This document shows positions 14,778 to 22,152 of a stretch of 25,692 nt of DNA, one piece after another. The notes beneath the pieces are model-generated. The model saw nothing but the letters and a program-made list of their open reading frames with translations, made no database searches and was not told the origin of the DNA. Position 1 is the stretch's first letter. Every line of letters starts with the position of its first letter. Position numbers and translations under genes: made by a program. The DNA comes from Pleurocapsa sp. MO_226.B13 (GTDB lineage Bacteria > Cyanobacteriota > Cyanobacteriia > Cyanobacteriales > Xenococcaceae): the NCBI GenBank assembly GCA_030064795.1, contig JASJEI010000265.1:1-25692 (forward strand), written 5' to 3'.

Positions 14778-14969
14778 GTGGGAAATATATCTCTCAATGA
14801 TGCCCTAGCAATTGTCAGTCCAGATAGTCCTGAAGGCAGAACTCTATGGGTCAGATACCTGATTGATTGGACCTTTTGGAACCACGTTCGCACAATCGCA
14901 GCACTATTGACGGCGATACTGTTTACGATCGCGCTTTGCCGAGGAGTAACGCTTGAGACGAATGTTTAA
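14778..14969 (+). pseudogene. C-terminal remnant of a DUF1772/anthrone oxygenase-like membrane protein
   Basis: The 63-residue frame (GTG start) ends with VRYLIDWTFWNHVRTIAALL followed by TAILFTIALCRG, which is how DUF1772 proteins end (conserved WxxWNHVRT before the last span). Complete members are about 150-170 residues with four spans; the first three spans are missing. Such genes often sit near LAL-type regulators, one of which starts 190 bp downstream, so this is probably decay at the edge of that cluster. Confidence 0.55.
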
Positions 14970-15047
14970 AAAGTTTTTTAGAGAATGAAATCCAGAAAAC
15001 TTTTTGCTGTTACACCTACATGGTATAGTTTACCAAAAAGTTTTTTA
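14968..15047. repeat. Two copies of AAAAAGTTTTTTA upstream of the LAL regulator
   Basis: The 13-mer occurs at 14968-14980 and 15035-15047, 67 bp apart, with a related inverted GAAAACTTTTT between them (about 14995-15005). Each copy is nearly palindromic. They lie in the gap before the LAL gene and could be operator or promoter elements; simple-sequence chance cannot be excluded. Confidence 0.3.
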
Positions 15048-15097
15048 CATCACTGACTACAGATTTTGCCACTACCTCATTACTTTGGAGAGTCTAA

Positions 15098-15151
15098 ATG
15101 AAACCATTAGTAGATATCACCCCATTTTGTGAGAGGCCTCTTAGCGTGTGA
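15098..15151 (+). CDS. Possible 17-residue leader ORF before the LAL regulator
   Basis: An ATG with GGAGAG 8 nt upstream opens a 17-codon frame (MKPLVDITPFCERPLSV) that stops 10 bp before the chosen start of the regulator gene. It could be a leader peptide or the truncated start of a lost gene. Only the ribosome binding site and position support it. Confidence 0.25.
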   Translation: MKPLVDITPFCERPLSV

Positions 15152-15161
15152 GAACGTATCT

Positions 15162-17963
15162 ATGACTGTTTCGGCGAGACCTATTACTTCAAATCTACCT
15201 CTCCTGGAGACCAAGCTCTACCTCCCCAAATGGTCTGCTGACCGGGTCTCGCGCCCGAGGCTAGTCAATCGTATCCACCCGAAGCGCAAATTAACGCTGG
15301 TCTCAGCCCCGGCAGGTTTTGGCAAAACGACGCTGCTAGCAGAATGGGTAGCGGCCATGCCGACGAGACCCGTTGCCTGGGTCTCCTTAGATCGAAGTGA
15401 CAACGATCCTGCTGTTTACTGGACCTACCTGATCGCCGCTCTAAATAAAATTCAACCCAGACTAGGTGAGCGCTCGCTCTCGTTACTGCGATCGCCCCAG
15501 CCACCCCCAATTGAGTCGGTCTTGATGACGTTGCTCAACGAGCTTACTGCAGTTAAAGAGGATTGTGCTGTGATCCTCGATGATTACCATGTAATCGAGA
15601 CACAGGCAATTCATGACGGGATCGGCTTTTTGCTCAGCCATTTGCCGCCCCAAGTGCATCTGATCGTCGCCAGCCGTGCCGACCCGCCCTTATCTCTAGC
15701 CCGTTTAAGGTCTCATGGAGAATTGACCGAGCTCAGGGTGAGCGACCTGCAGTTCACCCCGGAGGAAGCGGCCGCTTTTCTGAGCCAGGTGATGGGATTA
15801 GAGATTTCGGCAGGAGAAGTGGCCGCCTTGGAGCAGCGAACCGAGGGCTGGATTGCAGGGCTGCAACTAGCGGCGCTATCCCTACAGGGGCGCGAGGATA
15901 TCCCTGATTTTGTGGCGGCTTTTTCAGGGGACGATCGCTACATTGTGGACTATCTGATGGAAGAAGTCTTGGAGCGGCAACCGGATAGCGTTCGTCGCTT
16001 TTTGCTGCAAACCGCTATTTTGGAAAGGTTGAGCGGTTCTCTATGTGATGCTGTCACCGACCAAAACGATGGACAGGAAATGCTGGAAACGCTAGAGCGT
16101 GGCAACCTGTTTATCATTCCGCTGGATAACAAGCGCCAATGGTACCGTTACCATCACCTGTTTGCCGATGTCCTTCAGGCTCATGCCCTGATGGAGTGGC
16201 CAGAACGCTTACCCAGCCTACACGGACAGGCAAGTAGATGGTACGAGCAGAATGGTCTCTTCTCTGATGCGATTCGTCATGCCCTAGCTGCCCAGGATTT
16301 TGAGCGAGCGGCAGGTCTAATAGAGCAGGTGTGGCCTACCATGCGTCGGCGTCAGCAGGAACCTACGGTGCTGGGCTGGATCGAGGCGATCCCTGATGCA
16401 ATTCTTCGCAATCGGCCTGTTCTCAGCGTTGCCTACGCGCTGGTGCTACTGAATGGTGGCCAGCTAGATGCGGTAGAAGCCCGTCTGCAAGATGCAGAAC
16501 GGTGGTTAGGCGAAGGGGGAAAAATAACTGCCTTAGATAAATCGCTTGCATCCTCTGCCACTGAGCGGATCGTAGTGGACGAGAAACAGTTTAGGGCTTT
16601 ACCGGCAACGATTGCGAATACCCGTGCCTATTGGTCTCAATCGATTGGTGACGTGGCCAGCACCGTAACCTATGCCCAGCAGGCCCTCGATTTGCTCCCA
16701 GCAGATGAAGAGTACGAGCGAGGAGCAACCGCAGCGCTTCTCGGACTGGCCTACTGGAGTAGCGGCAAGCTTGAAGCTGCGTACCGTTCTTTTGCTGAGG
16801 GGCTAGACACGTTTAAGCAGATGGGCGGCACCCAGACGACAGTTGGCGGTACCTTGCTTCTGGCAAATATGGGCGTCGCGCGGGGTCGTTTTCGTCAGAC
16901 GATTAGGCTCTGTGAGCAGGCTCTAGAAATAGCGACGCAGCAGAGCGAGGCCGTACTATCTGGCGCAGCAGAGCTATATCTTACCTTGAGCGAGTTGCGC
17001 TACGAGCAGGGCGATTTAGAAGCTGCCAGTCAGCTGCTTTTACGAGGGGAGGAACTGCGTCAGCAGATTTCTTTGCCAGTTTCGGAATATCTTTGGGGCG
17101 TTATGTGGGCACGACTGGAGACAGCTCAAGGCGACCTGGAGGCTGCGCTTCATCAGCTATGTGAGGCGGAGCGACTGTACTACAATACGCCCATTCCAAA
17201 TGTGCGTCCGGTTGCCGCGCTGAAGGCGCAAACTTGGGTTAAACAAGGTAGGCTGGCAGAAGCACTTAGCTGGGTACGCGAACGGGGCCTGTCTGTAGAG
17301 GATGAACTGAGCTATCTGTGCGAGTACGAACACATTACGCTAGCTAGAATACTGATTTGTCAATACAAGCTTGATGGGCAAAGTCCTTCCTCTGAGAGAC
17401 CCTACCTAGAAGAGAGAATTCAACAGAGTATCGATCTACTCGCCCGACTCCTGGAAGCTGCAGAAGCGGACGAGAGAACCGGCAGTACCATCGAAATTTT
17501 GGTAGTCCAAGCGCTGGCCTACGAAGCGCAGGGTGATTTCGCAGGGGCGATCGCACCCCTAGAACGTGCCTTAATCCTGGCCGAACCAGAAGGCTATGTT
17601 CGGATCTTTGCAGAAGCTGGAACCCCGATGGTGCGACTGCTGCGGGAGGCCATGACTCGCAGCATCACGCCAACTTATACCCATCGGCTATTAACCGCAT
17701 TAGAAACTTGGGGGCAGCCACAGGATAATGCTCCCACTGCTTCTGTTGTCCCTGCTCCACAGCCGCTGATCGAACCTCTTAGCCAACGGGAGCTGGATGT
17801 TCTCCGATTGCTTAATACTGAACTATCCGGCCCCGAAATCGCCCGTGAACTGGTCGTAGCTTTGAGTACAGTGCGTACCCATACCAAGCATATTTATAGC
17901 AAACTCAATGTCACCAATCGTCGAGCCGCTGTGAAACGAGCCGTAGAGCTAGAGCTGATTTAG
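15162..17963 (+). CDS. LAL-type (MalT-like) LuxR-family transcriptional regulator
   Basis: This 933-residue regulator belongs to the large ATP-binding LuxR (LAL/MalT) group of signal-transduction ATPases (STAND). N-terminal LETKLYLPKWSADRVSRPRL is the group's opening block, Walker A is SAPAGFGKTTLL (about 48-59), Walker B VILDDYH (137-143), followed by IVASRADPPLSLARLRSHGE and EQRTEGWIAGLQLAALSLQG, both MalT hallmarks. Residues about 400-850 are TPR-like helical repeats that usually sense an inducer. The LuxR HTH occupies 872-933 (SQRELDVLRLLNTELSGPEI, then STVRTHTKHIYSKL). It is an ATP- and ligand-dependent activator by family. The ATG at 15162 is chosen over the GTG at 15129, without a strong ribosome binding site for either. 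GC content and codon use differ from the dnaX block. The paired repeats downstream may be its targets. Confidence 0.9.
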   Translation: MTVSARPITSNLPLLETKLYLPKWSADRVSRPRLVNRIHPKRKLTLVSAPAGFGKTTLLAEWVAAMPTRPVAWVSLDRSDNDPAVYWTYLIAALNKIQPRLGERSLSLLRSPQPPPIESVLMTLLNELTAVKEDCAVILDDYHVIETQAIHDGIGFLLSHLPPQVHLIVASRADPPLSLARLRSHGELTELRVSDLQFTPEEAAAFLSQVMGLEISAGEVAALEQRTEGWIAGLQLAALSLQGREDIPDFVAAFSGDDRYIVDYLMEEVLERQPDSVRRFLLQTAILERLSGSLCDAVTDQNDGQEMLETLERGNLFIIPLDNKRQWYRYHHLFADVLQAHALMEWPERLPSLHGQASRWYEQNGLFSDAIRHALAAQDFERAAGLIEQVWPTMRRRQQEPTVLGWIEAIPDAILRNRPVLSVAYALVLLNGGQLDAVEARLQDAERWLGEGGKITALDKSLASSATERIVVDEKQFRALPATIANTRAYWSQSIGDVASTVTYAQQALDLLPADEEYERGATAALLGLAYWSSGKLEAAYRSFAEGLDTFKQMGGTQTTVGGTLLLANMGVARGRFRQTIRLCEQALEIATQQSEAVLSGAAELYLTLSELRYEQGDLEAASQLLLRGEELRQQISLPVSEYLWGVMWARLETAQGDLEAALHQLCEAERLYYNTPIPNVRPVAALKAQTWVKQGRLAEALSWVRERGLSVEDELSYLCEYEHITLARILICQYKLDGQSPSSERPYLEERIQQSIDLLARLLEAAEADERTGSTIEILVVQALAYEAQGDFAGAIAPLERALILAEPEGYVRIFAEAGTPMVRLLREAMTRSITPTYTHRLLTALETWGQPQDNAPTASVVPAPQPLIEPLSQRELDVLRLLNTELSGPEIARELVVALSTVRTHTKHIYSKLNVTNRRAAVKRAVELELI

Positions 17964-17969
17964 GAGTTC

Positions 17970-18091
17970 ATCCTCACAAACCCCCTCCATAAATCCCTAC
18001 ATCCAATCCCCACATCTGGGGACAACGGCTCCCCACATCCGTTTGTATTTTGGAGTTGTTAACGCCAATCGGGATCAGAGCAGGCGATCGC
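17970..18091. repeat. 122-bp direct repeat, copy A (candidate LAL operator)
   Basis: This block aligns without gaps to 21748-21869 with about 18 mismatches of 122 by eye. It holds four TCCYYACA elements at 17971, 17994, 18007 and 18030, spaced 23, 13 and 23 bp, and CCCC-ACATCT-GGGG dyad symmetry around 18008-18021. The reverse complement, TGTGGGGA, is reminiscent of the purine-rich MalT box. It ends in a HIP1 site. It starts just after the LAL gene; the rest of the gap to 18241 holds the TTAGGTAGA motifs and no gene. Confidence 0.7.
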
Positions 18092-18171
18092 CCAAACGCA
18101 CCCCGATAATCCTCAGCAGTTGGGAGAGTGATTATACTGAATGCGTCTAATTAATCACCCATCTCGGGGTA

Positions 18172-18221
18172 TTAGGTAGACGTAATTCCACCTATTTACC
18201 TCAGGCAGGATCTTAGGTAGA
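18172..18221. promoter_or_regulatory. Direct TTAGGTAGA motifs before the SnoaL-like cassette
   Basis: TTAGGTAGA occurs at 18172-18180 and 18213-18221, 41 bp apart (about four helical turns), with inverted partial copies ACCTA and TTACCT between them. They lie 20 bp or more before the cassette boundary and could be regulator sites or part of its promoter region. Confidence 0.35.
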
Positions 18222-18241
18222 TACTGTCCCTCTAATAAGAG

Positions 18242-18704
18242 TTATGCATTTGGAGCTTTTAGCACATGAATCAACATCCAATAGAAATTCAGATAGAAAG
18301 AGCAGATAAGGCAATCGTTGCAGAGGATTTCGATACGCTCTTGCACATATACACAAAGGACGCAATCTTGGTCATCGAACCAGGGAGAATCGCGCAAGGT
18401 CGAGAGGCAATACGAAAAGCCTTTGAATCTATCGCAATATATTTCAAGAACGGGTTGCAGGTGAGGCAGAATGGCATGGAAATACTTGAATCAGGTGATA
18501 TCGCCTTAGCTTTAGCCAATACACTGATTTCTGCTCCCAATCTGCCGGAAGTTGAACGCAAAGCAACCTATGTATTTAACAAAGATTCAAATGGAACTTG
18601 GTTGTGCTCAATTGACAACTCATACGGACATGAAATTATTTCAAAAAATGCCTAACAAACGTATGCAGCGGATCTGGCTGACGCTAGGCCGCTGATGCTG
18701 GACG
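18242..18704 (+). mobile_element. Integron-type gene cassette (SnoaL-like gene plus attC)
   Basis: The block has the compact layout of an integron cassette: a GTTATGC core-like site at 18241-18247, an ATG only 24 bp inside, one gene filling it, and an attC at the end whose R'' core overlaps the stop codon. In a circular cassette, cut between G and TT, the R' core would be GTTATGC, one mismatch from the complement of R'' (GTTAGGC). No integrase gene is in the window, so it is a lone cassette or part of a CALIN-like relic. Confidence 0.6.
18266..18655 (+). CDS. SnoaL-like/DUF4440 (NTF2-fold) small protein
   Basis: This 129-residue protein fits the cone-shaped NTF2-like fold of the SnoaL/DUF4440/YybH group: IERADKAIVAEDFDTLLHIY is the first helix pair, TKDAILVIEPGRIAQGREAI the first strand and GREAI turn, then helix KAFESIAIYF, strands around LESGDIALALANTLIS, and the closing strands KATYVFNKDSNGTWLCSIDN. 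Relatives include small-molecule isomerases, hydrolases and ligand-binding proteins, so the reaction cannot be named. GGAG lies 10 nt before the ATG. It is the only gene of the integron-type cassette, and its stop codon is part of the attC core. NTF2-fold proteins are frequent among cassette genes. Confidence 0.8.
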   Translation: MNQHPIEIQIERADKAIVAEDFDTLLHIYTKDAILVIEPGRIAQGREAIRKAFESIAIYFKNGLQVRQNGMEILESGDIALALANTLISAPNLPEVERKATYVFNKDSNGTWLCSIDNSYGHEIISKNA

Positions 18705-18710
18705 TTAAAC
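18650..18710 (+). other. attC (59-base element) recombination site
   Basis: R'' core GCCTAAC (18650-18656, fits RYYYAAC) and R' core GTTAAAC (18704-18710, fits GTTRRRY) bound a 61-nt element. Inside, CAGCGG (18666-18671) pairs with CCGCTG (18689-18694), and the neighbouring bases pair with an offset (extrahelical base), as in folded attC sites. Length, cores and stem match attC sites of environmental integrons. Confidence 0.72.
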
Positions 18711-18834
18711 GGCATCGGAAACGTATGCTAGGCCTCAGGGGAAGGGCCGCTTTCGACCCATTGCTGCCGTTCGCAAATTCCCCGCTCTAGGCGCACAAGT
18801 CAAACACTCGAATATTCACAAGGAGACACCTGCA

Positions 18835-19425
18835 ATGAAGCACTACTTCCACCCGATGAGTAGAGGCGCTACGACCGACTGGATGCTCACAGAGCTTGAA
18901 GCTCCCCATGAGAAGATCATCATCGATTTTTTCGCGGGCGAGAATAACTCGCCGGAATATCGCGCAATCAACCCAATGGGAAAGGTTCCAGCTCTTGAGG
19001 ACGATGGCAGGATCGTGACTGAGACTGCAGCGATCTGTGCGTACTTGGCTGACAAGTACCTTGACAAGGGTTTTGCCCCGGCGGTGAGTTCCACTGATAG
19101 GGCGCGTTACTACCGCTACCTTTTCTTCCCTGGGACGACACTTGAACCGATGTTCTCGATCGATCAGCTTGGGATCACCGATTTCAACCCTCAGTCAGTT
19201 GGCTGGGGAGATATGGATCGTTGCATGGCTACGGTGGAGTCAATGACCCCCACATCCGATTGGGTGATGGGCGAGCAGTTTACCGCAGCCGACGTAGTAT
19301 TTGGTGGCACTTTGGATTTTGTAATGCAGTTTGGATGGTTGAAGGACGCCTCACCGACAGTCGCGGCATACGTGAAGCGTATTAGGTCTAGACCCGCCTA
19401 CCAACAGACACATCTCGAATCGTAG
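18835..19425 (+). CDS. Glutathione S-transferase
   Basis: This 196-residue protein is a cytosolic-type GST that would conjugate glutathione to electrophiles or act as a peroxidase. The N-terminal thioredoxin-like domain starts KHYFHPMSRGATTDWMLTEL, has the glutathione-backbone loop NPMGKVPAL (47-55) with the cis-proline, and the gamma-glutamyl-binding VTETAAI (61-67). The helical C-terminal domain has DWVMGEQFTAADVVFGGTLD, including the conserved N-capping FTAADV motif, and ends RIRSRPAYQQTHLES. Length is normal. Ser9 or Arg10 lies where the catalytic Ser/Cys is found in bacterial classes. AAGGAG 10 nt before the ATG sets the start. It is GC-rich and begins 124 bp after the attC site. No second attC follows it, so it is not clearly a cassette. 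Confidence 0.9.
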   Translation: MKHYFHPMSRGATTDWMLTELEAPHEKIIIDFFAGENNSPEYRAINPMGKVPALEDDGRIVTETAAICAYLADKYLDKGFAPAVSSTDRARYYRYLFFPGTTLEPMFSIDQLGITDFNPQSVGWGDMDRCMATVESMTPTSDWVMGEQFTAADVVFGGTLDFVMQFGWLKDASPTVAAYVKRIRSRPAYQQTHLES

Positions 19426-19426
19426 T

Positions 19427-19519
19427 ATGAGTAAACGATCCCTCGTCGAAACCTCTCGGCGCTTGATCGAGCTCGGTGACCGCACTGGGACTGATCAGAA
19501 AAAAACCGACGATACTTGA
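19427..19519 (+). CDS. Possible 30-residue ORF after the GST gene
   Basis: A short frame begins 1 bp after the GST stop (MSKRSLVETSRRLIELGDRT and 10 more residues). It is polar and has no recognised domain. It may be the start of a gene cut off by rearrangement near the AraC remnant, or noise. Nothing else is seen up to 19554. Confidence 0.2.
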   Translation: MSKRSLVETSRRLIELGDRTGTDQKKTDDT

Positions 19520-19554
19520 TCCGTGGACGTCCGGACCTGGCCGAAAGTGGACCT

Positions 19555-20103
19555 TCAGGATGGGGTACGGTAGGCTTTCGGCGTCATCCCCGTCAGTTGC
19601 CGAAATTTTCGCCCTAAATGACTGTGGCTATTGAAACCGCACTCAAGCGCGATCTCCACAATTGACCGATCGCTCTGTCTTAGTAGTACCTTGGCCTGTT
19701 CTACCCGTTGTTGCAGCAGATATTGATAGGGCGACAGCCCCAGTGATTGTTTAAAGAGGCGACCGAAGTGAAACTGGCTGATATCAACCAATTCTGCCAA
19801 CTCTACCAAAGTAATTTTACGACATAAATGGGCATCGATATAGTCTAATACTTGCAGGATCTGACGTTGAGGCAGTCCACCTTCATAAACGGGTAACGAC
19901 GGTCTTGTGGTTGCATGGTGGCGTAGCAAATGAACCGCTAACACGTTGGCGAGGGATTCAATATACAAATGGCTGCCAAACGATTCACGCTGGAGTTCTG
20001 TCAGGAGCATTGTCGCGATCGCTTCAATTTGAGAATCACGGGTTTGAAAGGCTGGGACCAGTTCCATGCGATCGCCATCCTTGTCCAACGTTTCCTCCAT
20101 CAC
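19555..20103 (-). CDS. AraC-family regulator lacking its N-terminal domain
   Basis: The 182-residue product has the C-terminal double helix-turn-helix of AraC regulators: LDYIDAHLCRKITLVELAEL, VDISQFHFGRLFKQSLGLSP, YQYLLQQRVEQAKVLLRQSD, and SIVEIALECGFNSHSHLGRK leading to FRQLTGMTPKAYR. The part before it (ELVPAFQTRDSQIEAIA ... HLYIESLANVLAVHLLRHHA) is the linker typical of cyanobacterial AraC proteins of about 290 residues, so roughly 100 N-terminal residues (the sensor part) are missing. The frame is open for about 19 more codons upstream but these do not look like that domain. It may be a remnant or a constitutive DNA-binding stub. It reads towards the GST gene and is divergent from the DUF6326 gene. 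Confidence 0.75.
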   Translation of the reverse strand: MMEETLDKDGDRMELVPAFQTRDSQIEAIATMLLTELQRESFGSHLYIESLANVLAVHLLRHHATTRPSLPVYEGGLPQRQILQVLDYIDAHLCRKITLVELAELVDISQFHFGRLFKQSLGLSPYQYLLQQRVEQAKVLLRQSDRSIVEIALECGFNSHSHLGRKFRQLTGMTPKAYRTPS

Positions 20104-20222
20104 CTGCCGCCAAAACGAAAAACCGATAGCAAGAATGTGCCAAGTCAGCGGGAATTAGATAGCTGCGCAGCCATGTTTTCCCTAAATTGAGGATAAACAG
20201 ACGAGTTTACGATTTAGACAAC

Positions 20223-20663
20223 ATGATGAAATCAAGCCCCAAAAACACAGATTTAGAACGCAAGTCTTTACTATCAACGCTGTGGGTATTTGTTCTTTTG
20301 AATATGGTCTATGCCGACATTTTGGGAATGTTACGACCTGGATACTTAGACTTTTTAGATCAGATGAGTCAGCAACTGACAGGCAGTACGGTGTTGTTAT
20401 TTGCCGTGTTCATGGAGGTCGCGATCGCGATGATTCTCCTATCTCGTGTCTTAGCTTACAAAGCCAACCGCTGGGCGCACTTGATCGCTATTCCGCTCAC
20501 GATCCTGTGGGTTGTCGTGCCTGCCCTCATGCCGTCCCTGGGAGAGACAACCCCACTCTCTTACGTATTTTTTGCCTCGGTAGAAGTGGTGACAATGGTG
20601 TTCATGTTTGGGTACGTGTGGCAATGGCCTCAGCCAGAAAGCAAGTATAATCAGCCCTGGTAG
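20223..20663 (+). CDS. DUF6326-family small membrane protein
   Basis: The 146-residue protein matches DUF6326: LSTLWVFVLLNMVYADILGM opens the first span, a short loop LRPGYLDFLDQMSQQLTGST follows, then AVFMEVAIAMILLSRVLAYK and ANRWAHLIAIPLTILWVVV, and a last span VEVVTMVFMFGYVWQWP. Four spans are expected in the inner membrane. Function is unknown. The ATG at 20223 is taken because the family starts a few residues before LSTLW; 12 codons upstream (from 20187) look unrelated. It precedes a quinone-oxidoreductase-like gene by 67 bp. A second, frameshifted member lies at 22149-22584. Confidence 0.8.
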   Translation: MMKSSPKNTDLERKSLLSTLWVFVLLNMVYADILGMLRPGYLDFLDQMSQQLTGSTVLLFAVFMEVAIAMILLSRVLAYKANRWAHLIAIPLTILWVVVPALMPSLGETTPLSYVFFASVEVVTMVFMFGYVWQWPQPESKYNQPW

Positions 20664-20730
20664 AATTATTAACTTTTGGCGGTAGTATTCCCCTGAAAAA
20701 TCTTATTTTCTAATAGAAGCGGATTCCCCT

Positions 20731-21705
20731 ATGAAAGCAATCGTTTTGACCCAATACGGATCTCCGGAGGATCTGGAGCTGAAAGATCTTGAAAAGCCTA
20801 CTCCTAACGATGACGAGGTCTTGGTCAAAGTCCATGCCACCTCAGTTAACGACTGGGATTGGTGTCTTGTCAGGGGTACTCCCTTTTACATTCGATTGCT
20901 CTGTGGCTGGCGCAAACCCAACATCCAGATCCCCGGTGCGGAAGTGGCTGGACAAGTCGAAGCAGTGGGGGCAAACGTCACCCAGTTCCAATCGGGAGAT
21001 GCGGTCTATGGCGACATTTCTGAGTGCGGGTTTGGCGGCTTTGCGGAGTATGTTTGTGTGCCTGAAACCGCCCTGGCTCTCAAGCCTGAGAGTATGACCT
21101 TTACTGAGACGGCAGCGATTCCCCATGCCGCGATGTTGGCTGTACAGGGGTTAATTGATGCCGGGCAACTGCAGCCGGGGCAAAAACTACTGATCAACGG
21201 GGCTGGTGGTGGTGTGGGTACCTTAGGGGTGCAAATCGCCAAGGCGATTGGGGTTAAAGATGTAACTGGCGTCGATCGCGCCAGCAAATTTGCCCTGATG
21301 CGCTCAGTCGGGTTTACTCGCACCATCGATTACACCCAAACCGATTTCACGGAAAGTGAAGAGCGGTATGACATGATTTTGGATACCAAAACGAATCATT
21401 CCCCTTTCAAATATTTGCCAGTGCTCAATCCTGGCGGCACTTACGTGACCGTTGGCGGTTTAACGCCACGACTGTTCCAGGTGCTATTACTCGGGCCAAT
21501 TATTCGCTGGTTGACTCAGAAGACCGTGCATTTGGTTAATCTACAACCGAATAAAGATCTGGCCTATGTAAATGAACTGTTGGCAGCGGGTCAGTTAAAA
21601 CCGGAGATCGATGGTCCTTATCATCTGAGTGATGTTCCCAGGCTAATTCAGTATTTTGGTGCAGGCCAGCATCAAGGAAAGGTCGTTATTACCCCTGAAT
21701 CTTGA
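20731..21705 (+). CDS. NAD(P)-dependent medium-chain dehydrogenase, quinone oxidoreductase-like
   Basis: This 324-residue protein is a medium-chain dehydrogenase/reductase of the zinc-free quinone oxidoreductase type. It begins MKAIVLTQYGSPEDLELKDL, has HATSVNDWDWCLVRG where relatives have SVNxxD, IPGAEVAGQVEAVGANV (68-84), GFGGFAEYV (100-108) and the Rossmann motif GAGGGVGTLGVQIA (157-170), then TRTIDYTQTDF and a C-terminal QHQGKVVITP. The structural and catalytic zinc cysteines of alcohol dehydrogenases are absent. It should use NAD(P)H to reduce enones or quinones; the substrate is unknown. Dehydrogenases of this kind often lie near LAL regulators and DUF6326 genes. Just after it comes repeat B. 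Confidence 0.9.
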   Translation: MKAIVLTQYGSPEDLELKDLEKPTPNDDEVLVKVHATSVNDWDWCLVRGTPFYIRLLCGWRKPNIQIPGAEVAGQVEAVGANVTQFQSGDAVYGDISECGFGGFAEYVCVPETALALKPESMTFTETAAIPHAAMLAVQGLIDAGQLQPGQKLLINGAGGGVGTLGVQIAKAIGVKDVTGVDRASKFALMRSVGFTRTIDYTQTDFTESEERYDMILDTKTNHSPFKYLPVLNPGGTYVTVGGLTPRLFQVLLLGPIIRWLTQKTVHLVNLQPNKDLAYVNELLAAGQLKPEIDGPYHLSDVPRLIQYFGAGQHQGKVVITPES

Positions 21706-21747
21706 ACGGGATCGCGTTTTTATCTGATTTAGCGGCTCCTTACATGA

Positions 21748-21869
21748 ATCCCCACAAAACTCATTTCTAAATCCTCACATCTAATCCCCACATCTGGGGA
21801 CAACGACTCCCCACATCCGTTTGTATTTTTAAGTTGTTAACGCAAGCCGTGATTAGAGCAGGCGATCGC
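21748..21869. repeat. 122-bp direct repeat, copy B (candidate LAL operator/promoter)
   Basis: Gap-free copy of the block at 17970-18091. TCCYYACA elements lie at 21749, 21772, 21785 and 21808, again spaced 23, 13 and 23 bp. The copy ends 7 bp before the next start codon, so it must contain the promoter and ribosome binding site of that gene, which makes a regulatory role more likely than a mobile repeat. Confidence 0.7.
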
Positions 21870-21876
21870 AACTCCC

Positions 21877-22152
21877 ATGAGTCAACTACGCAGTTCAGCC
21901 GACGATCATCACCCACTTGAATACGAAACTTGTATCAAAAGACATCTCGATCGTCGTTGGAGCCATTGGTTTGAGGGATTCGCGATCGCACTCAAGGACA
22001 ACGGTGAAACGCTGCTGTCCGGTCCGGTGGTCGATCGGGCCGCCCTGTATGGCTTGCTGATGAAGATGCTTAATTTGGGGCTGCCGCTGGTCTCGGTCAT
22101 GCCAACCCAACCCGAACGAACAGAAAATTTGGACAAAGGAGAACAAACATGA
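21877..22152 (+). CDS. Small soluble protein of a widespread uncharacterised type
   Basis: The 91-residue protein has the pattern YETCIKRHLDRRWSHWFEG, then LKDNGETLLSGPVVDRAALY and GLLMKMLNLGLPLVSV. I remember many small bacterial proteins with HLDxRWxxWFEG ... LxGPVxDQAALHGLL, often next to oxidoreductases or regulators, with no assigned function. It looks like a beta-alpha fold of one domain. The start follows repeat B directly. Its stop overlaps the start of the frameshifted DUF6326 gene (ATGA), so the two formed one operon, probably under control of whatever binds repeat B. Confidence 0.65.
   Translation: MSQLRSSADDHHPLEYETCIKRHLDRRWSHWFEGFAIALKDNGETLLSGPVVDRAALYGLLMKMLNLGLPLVSVMPTQPERTENLDKGEQT

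Noticed and set aside
19426..19560. A second attC after the GST gene
   Set aside because: No RYYYAAC/GTTRRRY pair with a complementary stem is seen, so the GST gene is not clearly a cassette.
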